From Promerops cafer (lineage: Eukaryota > Chordata > Aves > Passeriformes > Nectariniidae): 64,000 bases of DNA. Numbering within the stretch: position 1 is the first letter of the stretch; every line of letters starts with the position of its first letter. Under the pieces are notes generated by a model, which worked only from the letters and a program-made list of their open reading frames with translations, searched no databases and had not been told where the DNA came from. A program made the position numbers and the translations under genes. The DNA lies in contig VZSE01015526.1 in the NCBI GenBank assembly GCA_013398275.1, positions 683,636-747,635 of the forward strand. The letters run 5' to 3'. Positions 1 to 13,432 of this stretch are shown one piece after another.

Positions 1-3000
1 ACACAGACCTCCAGCTCCAGTGGCTCATTCCCAACGCTGCTTGTGGCAGTTCACAGGCAGCAGCCATAGACTGTCAACAGATACATTAAATACATGTAAA
101 TAAATGTATCTATACATATAAGAAGATCCATGGGGTGATTTATGAGGTGAAGCAAAGTTCCTGCTATCTGAATATGGCACTTGAGAGGATCTAGAGCCCA
201 AACTAGAAATTTAAACTACACTAGATCACCGAGGAAAATGAATCCAAGATACAATCCCTCAGTGAAGGCATTGCCACAACTGCTTACATTTGCACTGCTC
301 TTTTTATTCTAGTTAGACAAAAATTAACGAAAGTTAATCAAAGTGTCCCCAGCAAGTCCTGGTGTCATCTTCTTCTCATATGAATATTCTCCAATTTCCA
401 TCTTTTACATGTACCATTATAGTCAACTCTGTAAATTTTTCAGGCTAGAAGTTATGTTCTCAGGATGCTGGACTTGATGATCCTTATGGATCTCTTCCAA
501 CTTGAGATTCTGATACACCCTTTTGCATTTTGTGTTAACTGTATAGAGTCTGTTTATCTGTTCAGTGCTTTACAATTTGAAAAAAAAAATTGTTATAGGC
601 CTGATAATTTTCACTTTCCTTTCTTACTTTTTTCTTCCCCCTGAGTGGAAAATGGAGCTGTAATACACGTGATCTTTTCGCTGTGCAGCGGAGGCAAGAC
701 TTGCACCATATGATGGTCATGACCTGCTGCCTACCCCAGCTGTCAGTGACAAGGATCAACAATTAGGTGGTCACTTGACTCTTCCCACTGATTTTGCTCA
801 GTTTGTTCTCTATTTCCTCAAAGTTCAGAAGTCACACCGATTTGAGGGAAGCTTTTCTCTTATTTGTAATTGCCTTTGTGTCCTTCTCTGTGATTAAAGT
901 GCCAAGTGGACAAAGGCAAGCATGAGCCCATTTTGTTTTGTGTGTTACTTGGCTACAGAGTGAGCCAAATAAGTTGTTCCATGTGAGAGAAATTATGGAA
1001 GGAGAAGACAAAAGTGGATGACCAAAGTTGGAGAAGTTCAGATGCACAGTGCTCTTCTCTTTGATGTATCTTTGCATCATCAGACAATTTCACCTTTAAA
1101 CTGCTTAGATGGTCAGTGCAGGAATTCAGCAGGTTAGAAACCAGATTTGTAAGGTTAGTGTGATCTCAGGCTCAGCTCCCCATCTGTCAATCGAGTTATA
1201 AAATAAACCCATCTTCCATGCTTTTAAATTGGGGCCCAAGGTAAATACACATTTAAAAATGATACTTGAATCTGATCAAATCCTATAGTTGGGTGATTAT
1301 AGCAGCACTGAAGATAGTCTCATGGCTGTAATAAAACTAAGTGCCCATTTCAACAACCAGATGTGGGAGATAAACATGCACATATCACCTCACACTTAAA
1401 AACCTTCCACGTGGCCAGTGAGAGCAGCCCATTGTTCACTATGGGATTGGGGATTTTTTCCCCTCCAGATTCCCAGCAGAAAGGGAAGTTAGATTTTTGG
1501 ACCATTTTTCTTTCACATTTGCTTGATTTCATAATAGCAAGGTGCGTCAATCACTCCACAAATATTAGAAATCTACAACTTGGATTCCTTCTACTACTGG
1601 GTCTATAGGAAATAGGAAGGGCGTTCTCTCCAAGATTCTTTTTATTAGTATTCTGCCTCAGTCTGGAGGTTGTGTTTACACAGTACCAGCCTGGGGCACT
1701 TGAAGTCTAAAAGTCTGAATTGCTGTAAATATAACTTCTGTGTTCCTTGGGGTTAAAGCTGATTATTTTTTTTTTTAAACTCTCTCTGAAAATACCTACA
1801 GCACTGTATAATTTGAACAGTTCGAGCAGTGGAACAGGGAAGAACAGCTAGAGAGCATTTATTTGAAAGTTGGCATTTCACAAAGTGTACCTACACTTTA
1901 CTTTTGGCCTTTTTCACCAGACTGAAATAAACAGCTCAGCTAAAGCAAACGTGGCGGTTTGTCTGACTTGGGTTTTTTCATTATTGAAGTGTATATAGTG
2001 GTATTTCAGCAGGATTATATAAATGACAGTATAAGAATGTTACCGAGGCAAACTTTATGCATTAAAATAATATCTTTTCTTAAATCCCAATCAGTATAGT
2101 TGAAAAAAAAAACCCAACCAGAAACACTTTCAGACATACAAGTGCTTTTCCAGATCTGAGGACCTCTAAGAGCCCGTATATATACCCGAAGCAAATGAAG
2201 ATGGGTAATTATCTGCTGTAAGTCATCCTGCAAGGTTGTACAACTTTTCTACAGGTGAGGACATGCCCTGATTTTGGAAAAAATCCTGTTCTCTTCTGCT
2301 GAGGCAGCCATTTCGAGGCAGCACTGGAAATTGCATCCCTCGCTTGTACGTAGCAGGCCATAAAAGCAGGTGCTCTGGGCATTGTGCCTTTAGTTACATT
2401 GTGCCTTCTGGTCCTGGCAGCTCCTCTGAAGCAAAGGCAGTGGCAACAGCATTAGTCAGTGTGCAAGATGATGATGTCAGTGGAACTAATCTATTTTAGT
2501 CTATTTAATTATTGAGTTTAGCAGTCATACGGCAAAGTCTTCCAGTATCAAAAACATAGATAAAGGCAGACTGACAATTAATTAAAGTCTACCTCCTTTG
2601 GAGTATTACTGTATTTAAGTTCAGCTTTTAAAGAAAGTTGATACATAGACCATATAAAATACCCATATGCAGAAGCAAGAAGTCAAAGCCCAGAGTAAAT
2701 CTGGGTTCACAAAAGCCTTTGTTCCAAGTAGTGAACAGATACACTGTAAAAAAACTCAAAATCAACTATTTCTTGAGGATCTCTGCAATACCTAAACATG
2801 AAGAACAAGCGCTAAACATACATTTTTAATTTTGTGCTCCCTATCTCTTAGCTGTTGCAGCCCTATTTTTTCCATTATTGTAAGATTATTAAAAATTCAA
2901 GCAGAGTTAAAATGACTAGAAGTGATTTATAGTGTCAGTCCAGAAGATTGTTGGTTGTTTTTTGTTTATCCACCTGTTTTCTGACTCCTTGAATAATTTC

Positions 3001-3085
3001 TCTTTCTTTAATTTAAAAAAAAAAAGGCCAGCCTGCTGCTACTGAAACAAATAGGTACTGTAGGGCACTTGAGTCCCAGGCTTTG
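1..3085. other. AT-rich noncoding DNA, no gene seen
   Basis: No exon with a convincing acceptor, open frame and donor was found on either strand. Open frames here are all under about 80 codons and overlap one another on opposite strands, as expected by chance. Short T or A runs occur near 580, 1755, 2105 and 3015. The segment around 2240-2480 is slightly richer in G+C and CpG than its surroundings, but nothing in it can be named. Confidence 0.6.
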
Positions 3086-3089
3086 TTTT

Positions 3090-3720
3090 GTTGCCTGCAT
3101 TAGGTGGGTTTAGGGGCCAGATGCACTGAACTTTGCAACAGACAGTGCTGGGACCATCTGTGCAGAGTTGGGGGGTGTCAAAGAAAGGCTGTTTGTGTAA
3201 GTCGTGGGAAACGTAGTGGCCTGCCTGCCAGTGTGCTCCATGAATTGAACTAATTGAAGATTATACTCTAGAGCTTGCCGTAGCTCAGTGAGAGGATAAT
3301 CCTTCATCAGCTGCAGTCGCAGCCAGTAATTGGTGCTTATTACAGGGAGGAGTTCCCCCGCAGTGCTGCAGAAACTGAGAGGCTTTAGTGTTTAATTACT
3401 GTCTTTCAATAGAGATGGGAGGAAGGGGAGAAAAAAAGGCCAGAGTAAGAAAGTCCGGGAATAAGGGGAGGGGCAGCAAGTGTAATGCAATTTCTGATAG
3501 TCTGGGCTAGACATTTAACAAGTGAGAGCGCCTTTTGTGTGAGAACACAACATTCTGGAATGGATAATGAACCTCTGTTGTTTGTAATTAACCCCCGCAT
3601 CACCACAAAGTCTTTGTCTGGAATATTGTCTTAAACGGATTGTTTTCCACACCTCCGGCGCAGCTGAAAAGGCTTTAAAGGTCTGACTCGCCACATCCAT
3701 GACAAACTCGCTTTTGAAAA
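3090..3720. promoter_or_regulatory. candidate conserved noncoding regulatory element
   Basis: This stretch differs from the surrounding DNA. It has few homopolymers, balanced base composition and scattered CpGs, and it holds several homeodomain-type cores (TAATTG near 3330, TTAATTAC near 3393, GTAATTAAC near 3585). It is also rich in words typical of developmental enhancers. No open frame with splice sites explains it. Minus-strand frames at 3110-3307, 3406-3606 and 3515-3763 overlap each other in different frames and look like by-products. The regulatory role is inferred from texture and motif content only; conservation could not be tested. Confidence 0.3.
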
Positions 3721-3761
3721 GGTGTTTTGGTGGGGTGGGTTTGGTTTGGTGGGTCTGATTC

Positions 3762-3796
3762 ATTTATTTGTTTGTTTATTTATTTATTTATTTATA
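3762..3796. repeat. (TTTA)n/(TTTG)n simple repeat
   Basis: A run of TTTA units interrupted by TTTG, following a G/T-rich stretch with repeated TTTGG. It is an ordinary microsatellite. Confidence 0.9.
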
Positions 3797-6700
3797 GCTT
3801 ATTGCAGCCCTGACTGTAGGTGACACTCTCATTTGTCTCTGGCTCCATATTCATACTGGAAGCTGACACAGAAGAACGTATGGCCATACCCATATGCACC
3901 TATGAAAAGGCAGTTGAATGATTCTGAACTTCTAGAAGTGAAAATGTTGATTTAGCTAAAAAGAGATGCTGCTAGGGTTTTATTTTTGGGTTTTGGATTT
4001 TCATTATATAAAATTCTACCTTAGGTTGAAACTGATGTAATATGATAGACCTGGAGTCCTCATACATACAATTTCTTCATTTCCAGGCACAGTTTTCTCT
4101 TACTCCAATTTCTTCAGTATTGGTGTTAAATAGATGAGTCTTACTGGGGAGCTAAGATGAGCCACTCTGGTCCATAATGATCCTAATTATGGCTTGTGTA
4201 AGATTTTCTAAATGTTAATGGTATTGAAAAATAAGGACACAATTTAAGCAAAGGAACCTAAACCCATTTCCCCATTTTAAAGGTTGGGGGCCTAATGGGC
4301 AGCTCACAGCCTTGTGTGTGGTGATGCCAGTCTTCCAGATGCTGTGAAGAGCCTACACTGGCTCAGGGATGGAGCACAGCCTCAGCACCATCATGGCCCA
4401 GAAATGTAAATCCTCACCAGAGAAAGGCTGGGGAAGAAAGCAGAGGGGTCCATCCCCCGGGCACTGCAGTGTACTGCTCTGTGCTGTCATTTATTTGTTA
4501 TGGCATCCTTGGAACAGGGCAACCCTGCTCACTCACTGCAGCACCAGTGTGAGATTTTAAAGTTAACTCCATTTGACTTTTGCTTGTGCAAATTGCACAA
4601 ATGGAAATTTGTTTCTTTCACCTAAGTCTGCTAGGAAAAAATACAACAGGCTAGCTCTGTTTCATGCTACAGAAGACAAAAAGCATACCTGCCACTAGAA
4701 AAGTCTTGCAAACCCCATTATATGTGTCTTTCTGTTTCCTCTCTGCATATATATAGAATGGGGGAAAGAAGAAGATACGTCACAAGTAGGTAAATTAGGA
4801 ATTAAATGCAACAATTAAGTAAAAGCAATATCCCTGGTAAAATACGTACATCTTTTCAGAGATTACATCTGACACTGTGTATTTGAATCTAAGTTTTAAG
4901 CTTGCATGCTTTTTTTAATTGTATTTTTTCTTCTACACACAGCCAAATATTCCACTGTGCACTAAGTCCCATGGACTTCATTAGAATGTAAGTATGCATT
5001 GAAATTCATTAGATCTCTACACTATCCATTAATTATTTTCCTTGTGGCATCAGATAACTAGAAAAGAGCTGGGAAAAGTCACCATGCCATGAAAAAAAAT
5101 CCCCACTTTTATTTTATAAATAGCCATAGGGAGGTATAATAGCTGTCAAAATAAGGAAATGTATCAAGAATTCACAAATTTTTGTATCAGAAGCAGAAAC
5201 ACAAACAGCAACCCTTCTGAAAAGAAAGAAGCTCTTTATTTGTCTCTTGTTGCTGAATACAGGCAACAATAATGACCTAAATGAGACCTGCTGAGTGCAA
5301 ACAGAAAATAAATGCATAGTGGGTTTCTAGCACCAGCCACTCTCAGATGCTTAATTGCAAATTGTTAAATGCACAGAGTTACCAATTTATTTTAACAAAA
5401 TAGTATTCACAGACTCTTACCAGTTTCAGCCTTGGCACCTGTTGAGCAGCTCCTACCATCAAACAAGCAATTTGGCTTTGACACTGAGTAAATATCAGGG
5501 CTCAACCCTTTTTTGTTAACCACAAATATCCAAACGCATCTGTTTTCAGTGCACAAGTGTGGTATCAGATATATCTGGGAGATGCTATTCCTTTAGTAGA
5601 GTAAGGTGGAAGGAAAGGAAAAGATTCCAGTACACTAGGATCTGTTTCTCTTCAATCTTTTCCTCAAAGCTCTAGGAAAAACACTGTAACAGCTGCAGTT
5701 CTTCACTGTCTAGAAGTCTCTGTAGTGGCAATAAGCATATAAAGGTTGGAGGAAATGTGCCTTAAAATTGATGCCACAAAAAACCAAGCCAAACCAAACC
5801 AGAAAAATTTCCTGAGCAACCTGAATGAGTTTAGTCTGGGAAAAGTGAGTAGACAGATGAACCATACCATGGCAAAATTGGCTATGAAGGATTAGCAAAA
5901 GGAATCTGAGCTCTGCTCAAACCAAGCTGGAGTGAGGCTGAGCAGGAACCTGCCTGGATGTGCTGGGCAGCTGATGGGTCAGACAATCTCTCAGCAGACA
6001 CAATCTTGACAGTTTATCCTCCATTTTTTTATCTCTTTACCTTTTTCCTCATGCCAGCCAAGAGAATCTCCAAATGTATATAGATATGTCTGTGTGTGTA
6101 TGTGACATTTATGTTTATAATACATATAACTTTAATAGCTTGAGTTTTGGAAACAGTTTAATCTAATTACAGCGATAATAAAGGCTGGAAAAATTAGTCT
6201 GTTCTCATACTTAAAAAGCATAAATGGTCCCTCAAAAGTATCTACAGATAGGTAAAATAAAATAAGTACTTTTACAAGCTATTTAGAGAGTGTTAGCCTT
6301 TGGGCAAACAACCTTTTTTTCAAAGGTATTTATCCTGTTAAACAGAGATTTGCTTTGCAATTTTTAAATACCTAAATATTTTTGTTCAAAATTCAGGAAA
6401 CTTGTAATGGGTAGGTATTGTATAACTTGCACTGCCTTCTTAGACTTCAAAGTTTTAGGAATTATAAGTTGCTGGATGAAAAGAAGCAATGTTCCAGTTA
6501 TGAATTTTAAGTATAATAAAGAGTAGTAATGATTCTTGCCTTGCCTCCGGCAGGCCTCAGACCAGTCTTGTTGGAGCAGTTCGTTAAATCCACAGCAATT
6601 GCTCTATTAAGCTGAGTTACACTCAGGTAAGAGCAAACATTAAATGAAGGGCATAATTACAGTTTGTTCCAGTAAAACTGACTGGAACAGGGCAGAGCTA

Positions 6701-8220
6701 GACAGATTAGCTCCTGGAAGCTGCACGTTTGTCCCAGCCCTTCCACTGAAGTGATAGAAGAGGGAAATGCTGCCTCTTTAAACAATGTATTTTTAATTAT
6801 GGTTTCTAGTTTAGATGGTTGTAGAGAAAAAAGTTGAACCAAACTTTGACTTTTTTTTCTGAACATAGAGATAGTAATCATAAAAGCATGTAAGATGTTT
6901 ATTTTTGCAAATATAACTATTTTAAAGTCATCCTGTTGTGAAGACTGACTGGCACTTTCGAGTACTTACAGTTGATAATGCCAGAAAGCTCTGAGTCCAT
7001 GTGGAGCCACTTCAGCAGGTCAAAAACATGCATGCTATGATAATGTGTCATCCAGGATGTTCAGTGTTTGGTAATTGGCTTCCTTGGCTTTCTCCCTCAT
7101 TGTGAACCCTCGATGTGGCCCCAGCAGATTCTTTCCTCTTTCTATTGTCCATGTACTCACAACTCTCTAGCTGAGAATTGCATTTAAAAGGGTTAATGTT
7201 ACATGATTTTCTTCATCTTTTTTTCTTTAAGGCCTTAAAACTGTCTACTGCATCTTCTCTCCATGGCACAAAACCTAGTTCAGTGATGAGAAGCGTAACT
7301 GCTCTTCGGTAATGCCCTCTGATTCACGTCAAAACTGGAAAACTGCAGTTTAACCTTTTACTGGCAATACAGCCACAGTTCTGAGAGACTGACAAATGCA
7401 GGGCCTTGTGTGTGAATCCCTTCTATACCAAGGAGCCATGAGTAGTGTCCATAATTTACAATTTATTAATGACCATCTCTTACTCGTCATAAACTCATTT
7501 TCTACAAGAAGTCAGAAAATATACAAACAGCACTGCCTTTAATGAAATACTGATGTATATGAGGGGAATCTGTCGCTACCAGTAAAGCATCAGTGTATAG
7601 GATCAGTCTACCCAAATTTATTAGGTGGCTTTAAAAGCTTCCTTCACCCTGAAATAATTACTAAAATTGCAAGGAAATCACTGCTTTCTAATAAATATGT
7701 TTATTTTCTCATATATATATACGTATACAATTGAGACATAATATTTTAAATTAGTCTGGCTGACTTAATTCTATAAATTTTCCTGGAACATTGCCTTAAT
7801 CTTCACATTCCCTGTGGCTTACTGACCCCACAGTCAGAGATTTCTGTTTATAGTGACTGCCCTGTTTAAACAATATACTACTGAGTTTTTGGCATAATGG
7901 TATTTAACCAGGAAGGGTCAGTAAATTACTTTCACTAGTATAAAATAGAAGAAAAAAAAAAAAGAGAAAAAAGGTTTGGATAACATTTCAGGTAACCAGT
8001 GTCTAGAACTGAACTCTTAGTACAAATTCATCCACGGGGCAGAGAGATATTAATTTCAAGCAGGCTGAAGTCCCTGGCCATGAAGGTTTGGTTGAGCATG
8101 GATTCAGACTTTGGTTGCAAACTTCAGCCCAGCAATACAAAGGAAAGTCATACTGAACTTCAGAGGCTCACAGTTTTGATCTCATTGATTGTTTTGACTG
8201 GATAAAAGAATCAAGCATTT
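3797..8220. other. AT-rich noncoding DNA, no gene seen
   Basis: Only short chance ORFs are present. A small AACCA-like low-complexity patch lies near 5775-5800, an (AT)n patch near 7713-7725 and an A-rich patch near 7952-7970. No recognisable transposon end, exon or RNA gene was seen. Confidence 0.6.
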
Positions 8221-8229
8221 GGGATTAGA

Positions 8230-8425
8230 GCACTTAACTCTTTTAAGATTGGTTAAGAACTTATGGCTTATTAACCAATTAATGTTTCTTTAAGCTCTGA
8301 GTGCCTTAGCATGGCTGGGCTACTCCAAATTCCTAAGGAGACTTAAGCATCTACAGTGTCTTAGCATAGTTAAGATTTCTTCCCTCATTAAAACGACTCA
8401 ACCATGTTAAGGTTCCTTAAGCATT
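8230..8425. other. cluster of TTAAG/CTTAA words, degenerate repeat
   Basis: Within about 200 bases the pentamer TTAAG or its complement CTTAA occurs about eight times (near 8233, 8243, 8253, 8290, 8342, 8370, 8407 and 8416). Related CTTAGCAT and CTTAAGCAT words recur. On chance alone fewer than one or two would be expected. CACTTAA near 8231 also fits the core bound by NKX2-class homeodomain proteins. The cluster could be a decayed short tandem repeat or a homotypic binding-site cluster; the sequence alone cannot decide. Confidence 0.4.
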
Positions 8426-10729
8426 TAACATAGTTTATATGCACTGTAGCTGTTGCCAATCTCCCTAGTTTCTAAACAAGCAAAATCAGCGTAAAGAATT
8501 GTGCAATATGAATTTGAGAGACGAAGCTCTTACCTGAGACACTCAAGAAATGAAGTTAGCCTCCAAGTTAGCTCAGGCATGATGACTGATTGAGCATTTC
8601 CTTTGTGGAACATAAACCTTCATCAAGTGGTTCTGGCTATGCCACTGGAGAGAATTCTTCTGCATTGATAAATCACTGCATTCAAGTGCATTGAATTACT
8701 GAAGAGCCTGACCATAGAGCCCCAAATTTTTTAACTTAGGGTTTGTTTTTATTGTGTTCATATATGTATCCTAAATTACTAAAGTATTCATTAGTTTATG
8801 AACATATTACTCCTATAGAGTTAAGCAAAAACTAACTTTTACACAGGTCAGTAAAACCCTTGTATGAAAGAGATCTAAGTCAGGACAGAGTGCTCAATGG
8901 CACTGAGTCCTTTCTCCTCTACTTCGGCATATTTTGTTAAGCCAATAAAAATGTTTATTTCAAATTGTTCACATGCAAAACAAAGACTATGCAATGCTTA
9001 AATTGTGTAGATCTTTCATGCACTTATGCAAGGAGAAAAAAGAATAAAATTAGATTGTTCATTTTGAGCTAGTTGAGTAGGAAAGAAAACCACTTAAACA
9101 TATTGTTACCTAGTTTATGCTTAACTCTTTTTTTAAGCATCAAGATTGACATGACTGAGAATTGTTTTTGTTCAATTGAAAAATTCTAATTCTACTCCTA
9201 ATGATTATAATAGAAGTGCAGTAACCTGTATGATTCACTGACAGTTCTTCCAGATGAAAAGATAGGTGTATCTATCCACAATGCAAAGTAAAATTGGGAT
9301 GATTTTCAAAGATGCTGTGATATATGAAATGCTATTATTGCTGCCACAAACTAAAAAAACTCCCCTCTTTCCTTTTTTATGCAGAATAGCTTTTGAAGGA
9401 AGTGAGGGCAAATTGTTTTTGAGGCAGCATTTCATGAAACAGGTAGTAAAATGGTTTTTCTCCTTTCTTCAGTTTATTATTCTTGTGTGAGTTTTGTGGT
9501 TGGGGTTTTTTTGGGTTTTTTTGCGATACATGCTGTTACTTTGAGAAGATAATTTTTGAAGGTGCTTTCATTCACTCACACAGTCTAATAGTTTCATATA
9601 AACACAAATGTCCATTCTCGTACCCAGCTAAGACAATGGATGACAGTCATAGATAATAACAGGTATCCTTCCTTTACAACACTCAACCTTCCATGGTCCT
9701 CCTTAAACTGGTTAGTCTGCCAAACAACTTGCTTGTCTTTCATAGGAATCACCTGCGGCTAAAAAAATTCACAAATGTCAGAGGCTGAACTTAAGGCTCC
9801 CGAGCTTCAAGAGCTCATCACTTTATTACTGCACTTTATATGCCTAAGCTGCAATTCCCATTTACTGCAGCTCCAGCAGTGACAGCTCTGCAATTCCTCA
9901 GATGATGATCTTGAATGTCCAGTCAGAAAAGAAGCATCAGATGTTTAGTTGTGGAAAAGATCAGTATTTTTTTTCCCCCCACCATATAGGACCTCTACAG
10001 CAGAAGCAGATACAGTCCCTTATCAATTTCCATCACTTCTTCACAGTAAATAAACTCTGTGGCTTCGCCCCGAACTCAAGGCCTACAAACTACCCCTCTC
10101 CATTCACAGTTTTCTTTTACCACAACATCCCAGACATCTTCAGTTTCTGAATATTGTGGGTGAGGGCAGCCAGATATCTATTACATAGACAAAAAGGCTT
10201 TCAATCTGCACCAGAGGCCTTTGAAGGAGAGCAGTAGTGCAGTACAGCAGTAATCACTCTGTTGGAGTGATTCTGACTGTATGTTGCCCCTATGAAGACA
10301 CCAGAGGCTGCCAAGCACAAAAGGGATTAAAGAGCCATAATGGCTGTGCCAGAACTTTGTGGAATATGGGAGCAAAGCCAGCTAAAAACACCAAAATAGG
10401 AAGCAACCACAATTTACACAATTCAAAAAACAAGTTCAGGTAAGCTGGAATTTTGTCCATTACTCATGACTGACTCTGACACAAAGTTTGTTGCCCATCA
10501 TGAATCTGGCAATTCTCTCATGGCTTATGAAGATGAATATCCCTGTACATTTGAAAGGCTGATGGCAGGACAGACTTGCCTCTTGAAATCATTTGCGTAT
10601 CTAAGTTGGAGATGCCACATGTCTGTTGTGAGGGGTTTGTTGAGCATTGCAGTCTTCCCTTGTCCCTACAGACTCAAACACTACCACTCTAATCCAGGTT
10701 TCTCTTCCATTGACTCCCTTTCTCTGTAG
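8426..10729. other. AT-rich noncoding DNA, no firm gene
   Basis: No supported exon was found. A T/G-rich low-complexity run lies at about 9486-9524. A good donor-like site (CAG followed by GTAAGC) sits at 10438-10444, but no matching acceptor and frame could be fixed upstream of it. Confidence 0.5.
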
Positions 10730-10835
10730 GCATTGCAGCTGCTGCTGCAGGGCTAGGTCTTGCTCTGATTCCTGAATTAATCAACTTCCTCCAGTATGTT
10801 GGTGGCATCAGGTCACTAAAGTACTGGAGAGCCAG
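10730..10835 (+). CDS. candidate internal exon, unknown protein
   Basis: A strong pyrimidine-tract acceptor ending in CTCTGTAG precedes a 106-nt segment, followed by a CAG/GTACC donor. Only one of the three frames is open. It reads as a small-residue and hydrophobic stretch (IAAAAGLGLALIPELINFL...) followed by a basic end, which could be a membrane segment. The frame needs one base from an upstream exon and leaves two bases (AG), which fits the next candidate at 12339. I do not recognise the protein. The open frame also reads through the donor to 10969, so a chance ORF is a real alternative. Confidence 0.17.
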
Positions 10836-11165
10836 GTACCATGTCTTCTGCTTACAAACTCACCCTAGCAATGCCCAAGCCAGAGATGGAAATCTCAGTG
10901 TGGATGTAATTGCCAATGATTATTTTCTGCTGGAACTGCACTCCAGATTTGGGGCAAGAGGAATCTAACCCCACATCAAATTGCAAAGGGCCATTACCTT
11001 CCCCTGCAGTTTGTCTGGTCCTTATGTCATCTTGAAATGCTATTTAATGACTCTCTTAGCAATTCCATCCCACCTCTTCCTCCAGCTGCTTCTGCTTCCT
11101 TCTCGCACTGAGCTGGCATAATGGGTTTCACCTCATGCTTTGTGTTTTCAGTGTAACAGCAAGAC

Positions 11166-11205
11166 AGGAGAGTGTCTGGGGGCCAAGGAGAGTGTCTGGG
11201 GGCCA
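11166..11205. repeat. perfect 2 x 20 bp tandem duplication
   Basis: The 20-base unit beginning AGGAGAGTGTCTGGG occurs twice head to tail without mismatch. It is a recent local duplication in noncoding DNA. Confidence 0.95.
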
Positions 11206-12338
11206 GGAGCACATTCCAGGATTGTCTGTGGAGCTTTTGGGCCTGGGCATCTACTGTACACATCAGAATTGCATGGGACTGATCTCAGACCATCAGGCAG
11301 TTCTTTCCCATCCCACGTTGCAGTAAATTCACATAGGCAGCAATTTTTCAAAGGCTTTAAGTAGTCCATACTCAGTTGTTTTTCACAGGGAAAGTGAAAG
11401 TCCACAATGTAATTCTAAACAAAATTATCCCTTCCTGCCAATTTCAGGGCAGGGAATCAGAGCAAGTGGGTTCTGCAGTGAAAATATCTCTTGACTGTTT
11501 TTCCCTTCTCTCCCTCCTCCCCTGCTGCCCCCGCAGTAAAACAGAATGGTTTTCCCCAACACTCATTCTTGGAAACCGTTCCATTTATTTTAGATGAAAT
11601 TTTCCAACACATCTCAGATTGAGACACAGACATGGCATGGAAAATTTCAGCCCAAGCATTTAGTGTTTGGCCAAGTAGTAAGCAAGTGGGACTTAAAATG
11701 GGAAGAGTTTGGCAATCTAGGATGCACTCACAGCCTTCCTTCTAATGAACATTCTTGTTCAAAGGTTATTAATAGACTCAAGAACAAGTTTGAAATTCAG
11801 AATAGACCAAAAATAATGCTGGTGTCCAGTCTGAACTTTCTAGTCTTTATGGTAAAGTACTTTGAAAAATCATTGGAAAGCAAAGTTTCGTGACTAAAGC
11901 CAGTATAAATCTAACTATAATTTTCTGGTAGGCTTAAGAGTTGAAATATTGTCTTCAGCTTTAGTGGTGATATTAACAAAATGCAGTGTAGTGCTAGAAA
12001 AGCTACAGAAAAGGAAATTGAGAATGATCTCCAGAGATAAAGGAATGTGCAGGATGGAGTAAAGTAATTTGCATAAAAATTGTTAGATTGGTATTTAATT
12101 GAATTATATTGGATCTTACATTTTTTGGGTAATATCAGTTGGAGTTACTATTGTTATTATAGACCAGTGTATTATTAAAAAACATACATTCTTGAAACAA
12201 GTTTTGACAATGTGCTTACCTGGTAAAGTCACCTGTTTAAAGCACTCCTGTTTTCTAATGTAGTGAAATATGCTAACATTAAATAAAACCTATTAAATTG
12301 GTGGTTTCCATCATTCTCATTATAGATCTCTCCCACAG

Positions 12339-12401
12339 GTGCCTGGATTATGTTTGCAGCAGATTCAGCCTTGTGCAGCAGGCCAAGGACAGTACAATTT
12401 G
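12339..12401 (+). CDS. candidate 63-nt internal exon, unknown protein
   Basis: The acceptor (CTCTCCCACAG) and donor (TTTG/GTGAGT) both match vertebrate consensus well. All three frames are open, which is unsurprising at this length. The frame compatible with the 10730 candidate reads CLDYVCSRFSLVQQAKDSTI and leaves two bases (TG), which fits the 13433 candidate. Splice-site quality is the main argument. The protein is not recognised. Confidence 0.2.
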
Positions 12402-13432
12402 GTGAGTATTGTTGATTGAAGCTGTATCATTATAGTACAGTCAGCCCTTTCTTTCCTTGCCCCCCTTCTTGTTTTTCAGCCATTAAAATAATACTTCCAG
12501 GTTAAAAATGCCACGTTTTTAAAGCTTATTGCATGTAAGTAACACTGCTGTGTCACGTTAAAATACCACAATGCTAAGAAGACTGGTAAATAATTGAACA
12601 AATATTGCTGTGTTTAGACTATTCCTGTTTGTGGAGACAACTCAGAACCTGAAAGTACATTATTTGCCACAACATGATACAGAATGTGCTCTAGCAAATA
12701 AAAAAAACTGTTGACAGCTCCCGTGATGACTGGTTTAAGCCATGGTGTAGAAGCAAAACTGCCATTTTAATACCTATACGTGTATGGTTTTTATGTAAAA
12801 TTTAAGCAATGTTCAATTTTTTTAATCTAGATTAAATTTTTGATGTTCAATTCTCTAAGTAGTGATTTCATCATTTTCCTGTTCTGTGGTGATTTCTTCA
12901 AGAACTGAAACTTGTACTTGAGTTGGACCTGTGAGATATTATATTAATAATTGAGACATTTCAGTATGTGTGTTGATGAACAACTACTGGCCAGTGGTCA
13001 CTATATTACTGTCTTCTTGCATTAAAAATAAACCCACAGACTGTCTGTATGATTTTAGTTAAACTCATGCTTGATTTTAATCTGGCTCCCTTTGGTTCCA
13101 TAGCAGCACTGATGAAAATCATGCAGATCTTTCTAACTGATGCAGCAGTTAGAAAATCTGATGCTTTTGGCATATTTTTAATCTCAGCACTCCCAAATAG
13201 TGGGTCACAATATTCTGGTCCCTCCCATAAAATGTGGAACCTTGGAATGTATCCCATTGTCCTTGCTTTAGTGCTGGCTGTTGTAAGTCAAGCCAGATAG
13301 GTAAAAGTTGCAGCAGCCCCAGAACACCGATGCCTCTGATTTTTGTGAAAATCTAGTTTATGGTAACTTCTTTTTAATGTTACTATTTACTTGTTTGCAA
13401 TAGTAGGTGGTTTTTAAAAAAATTTTTTTCAG

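Noticed and set aside
13006..13300. Opposed 83-codon ORFs on both strands
   Set aside because: They overlap almost fully, have no splice or promoter support and no recognisable domain.
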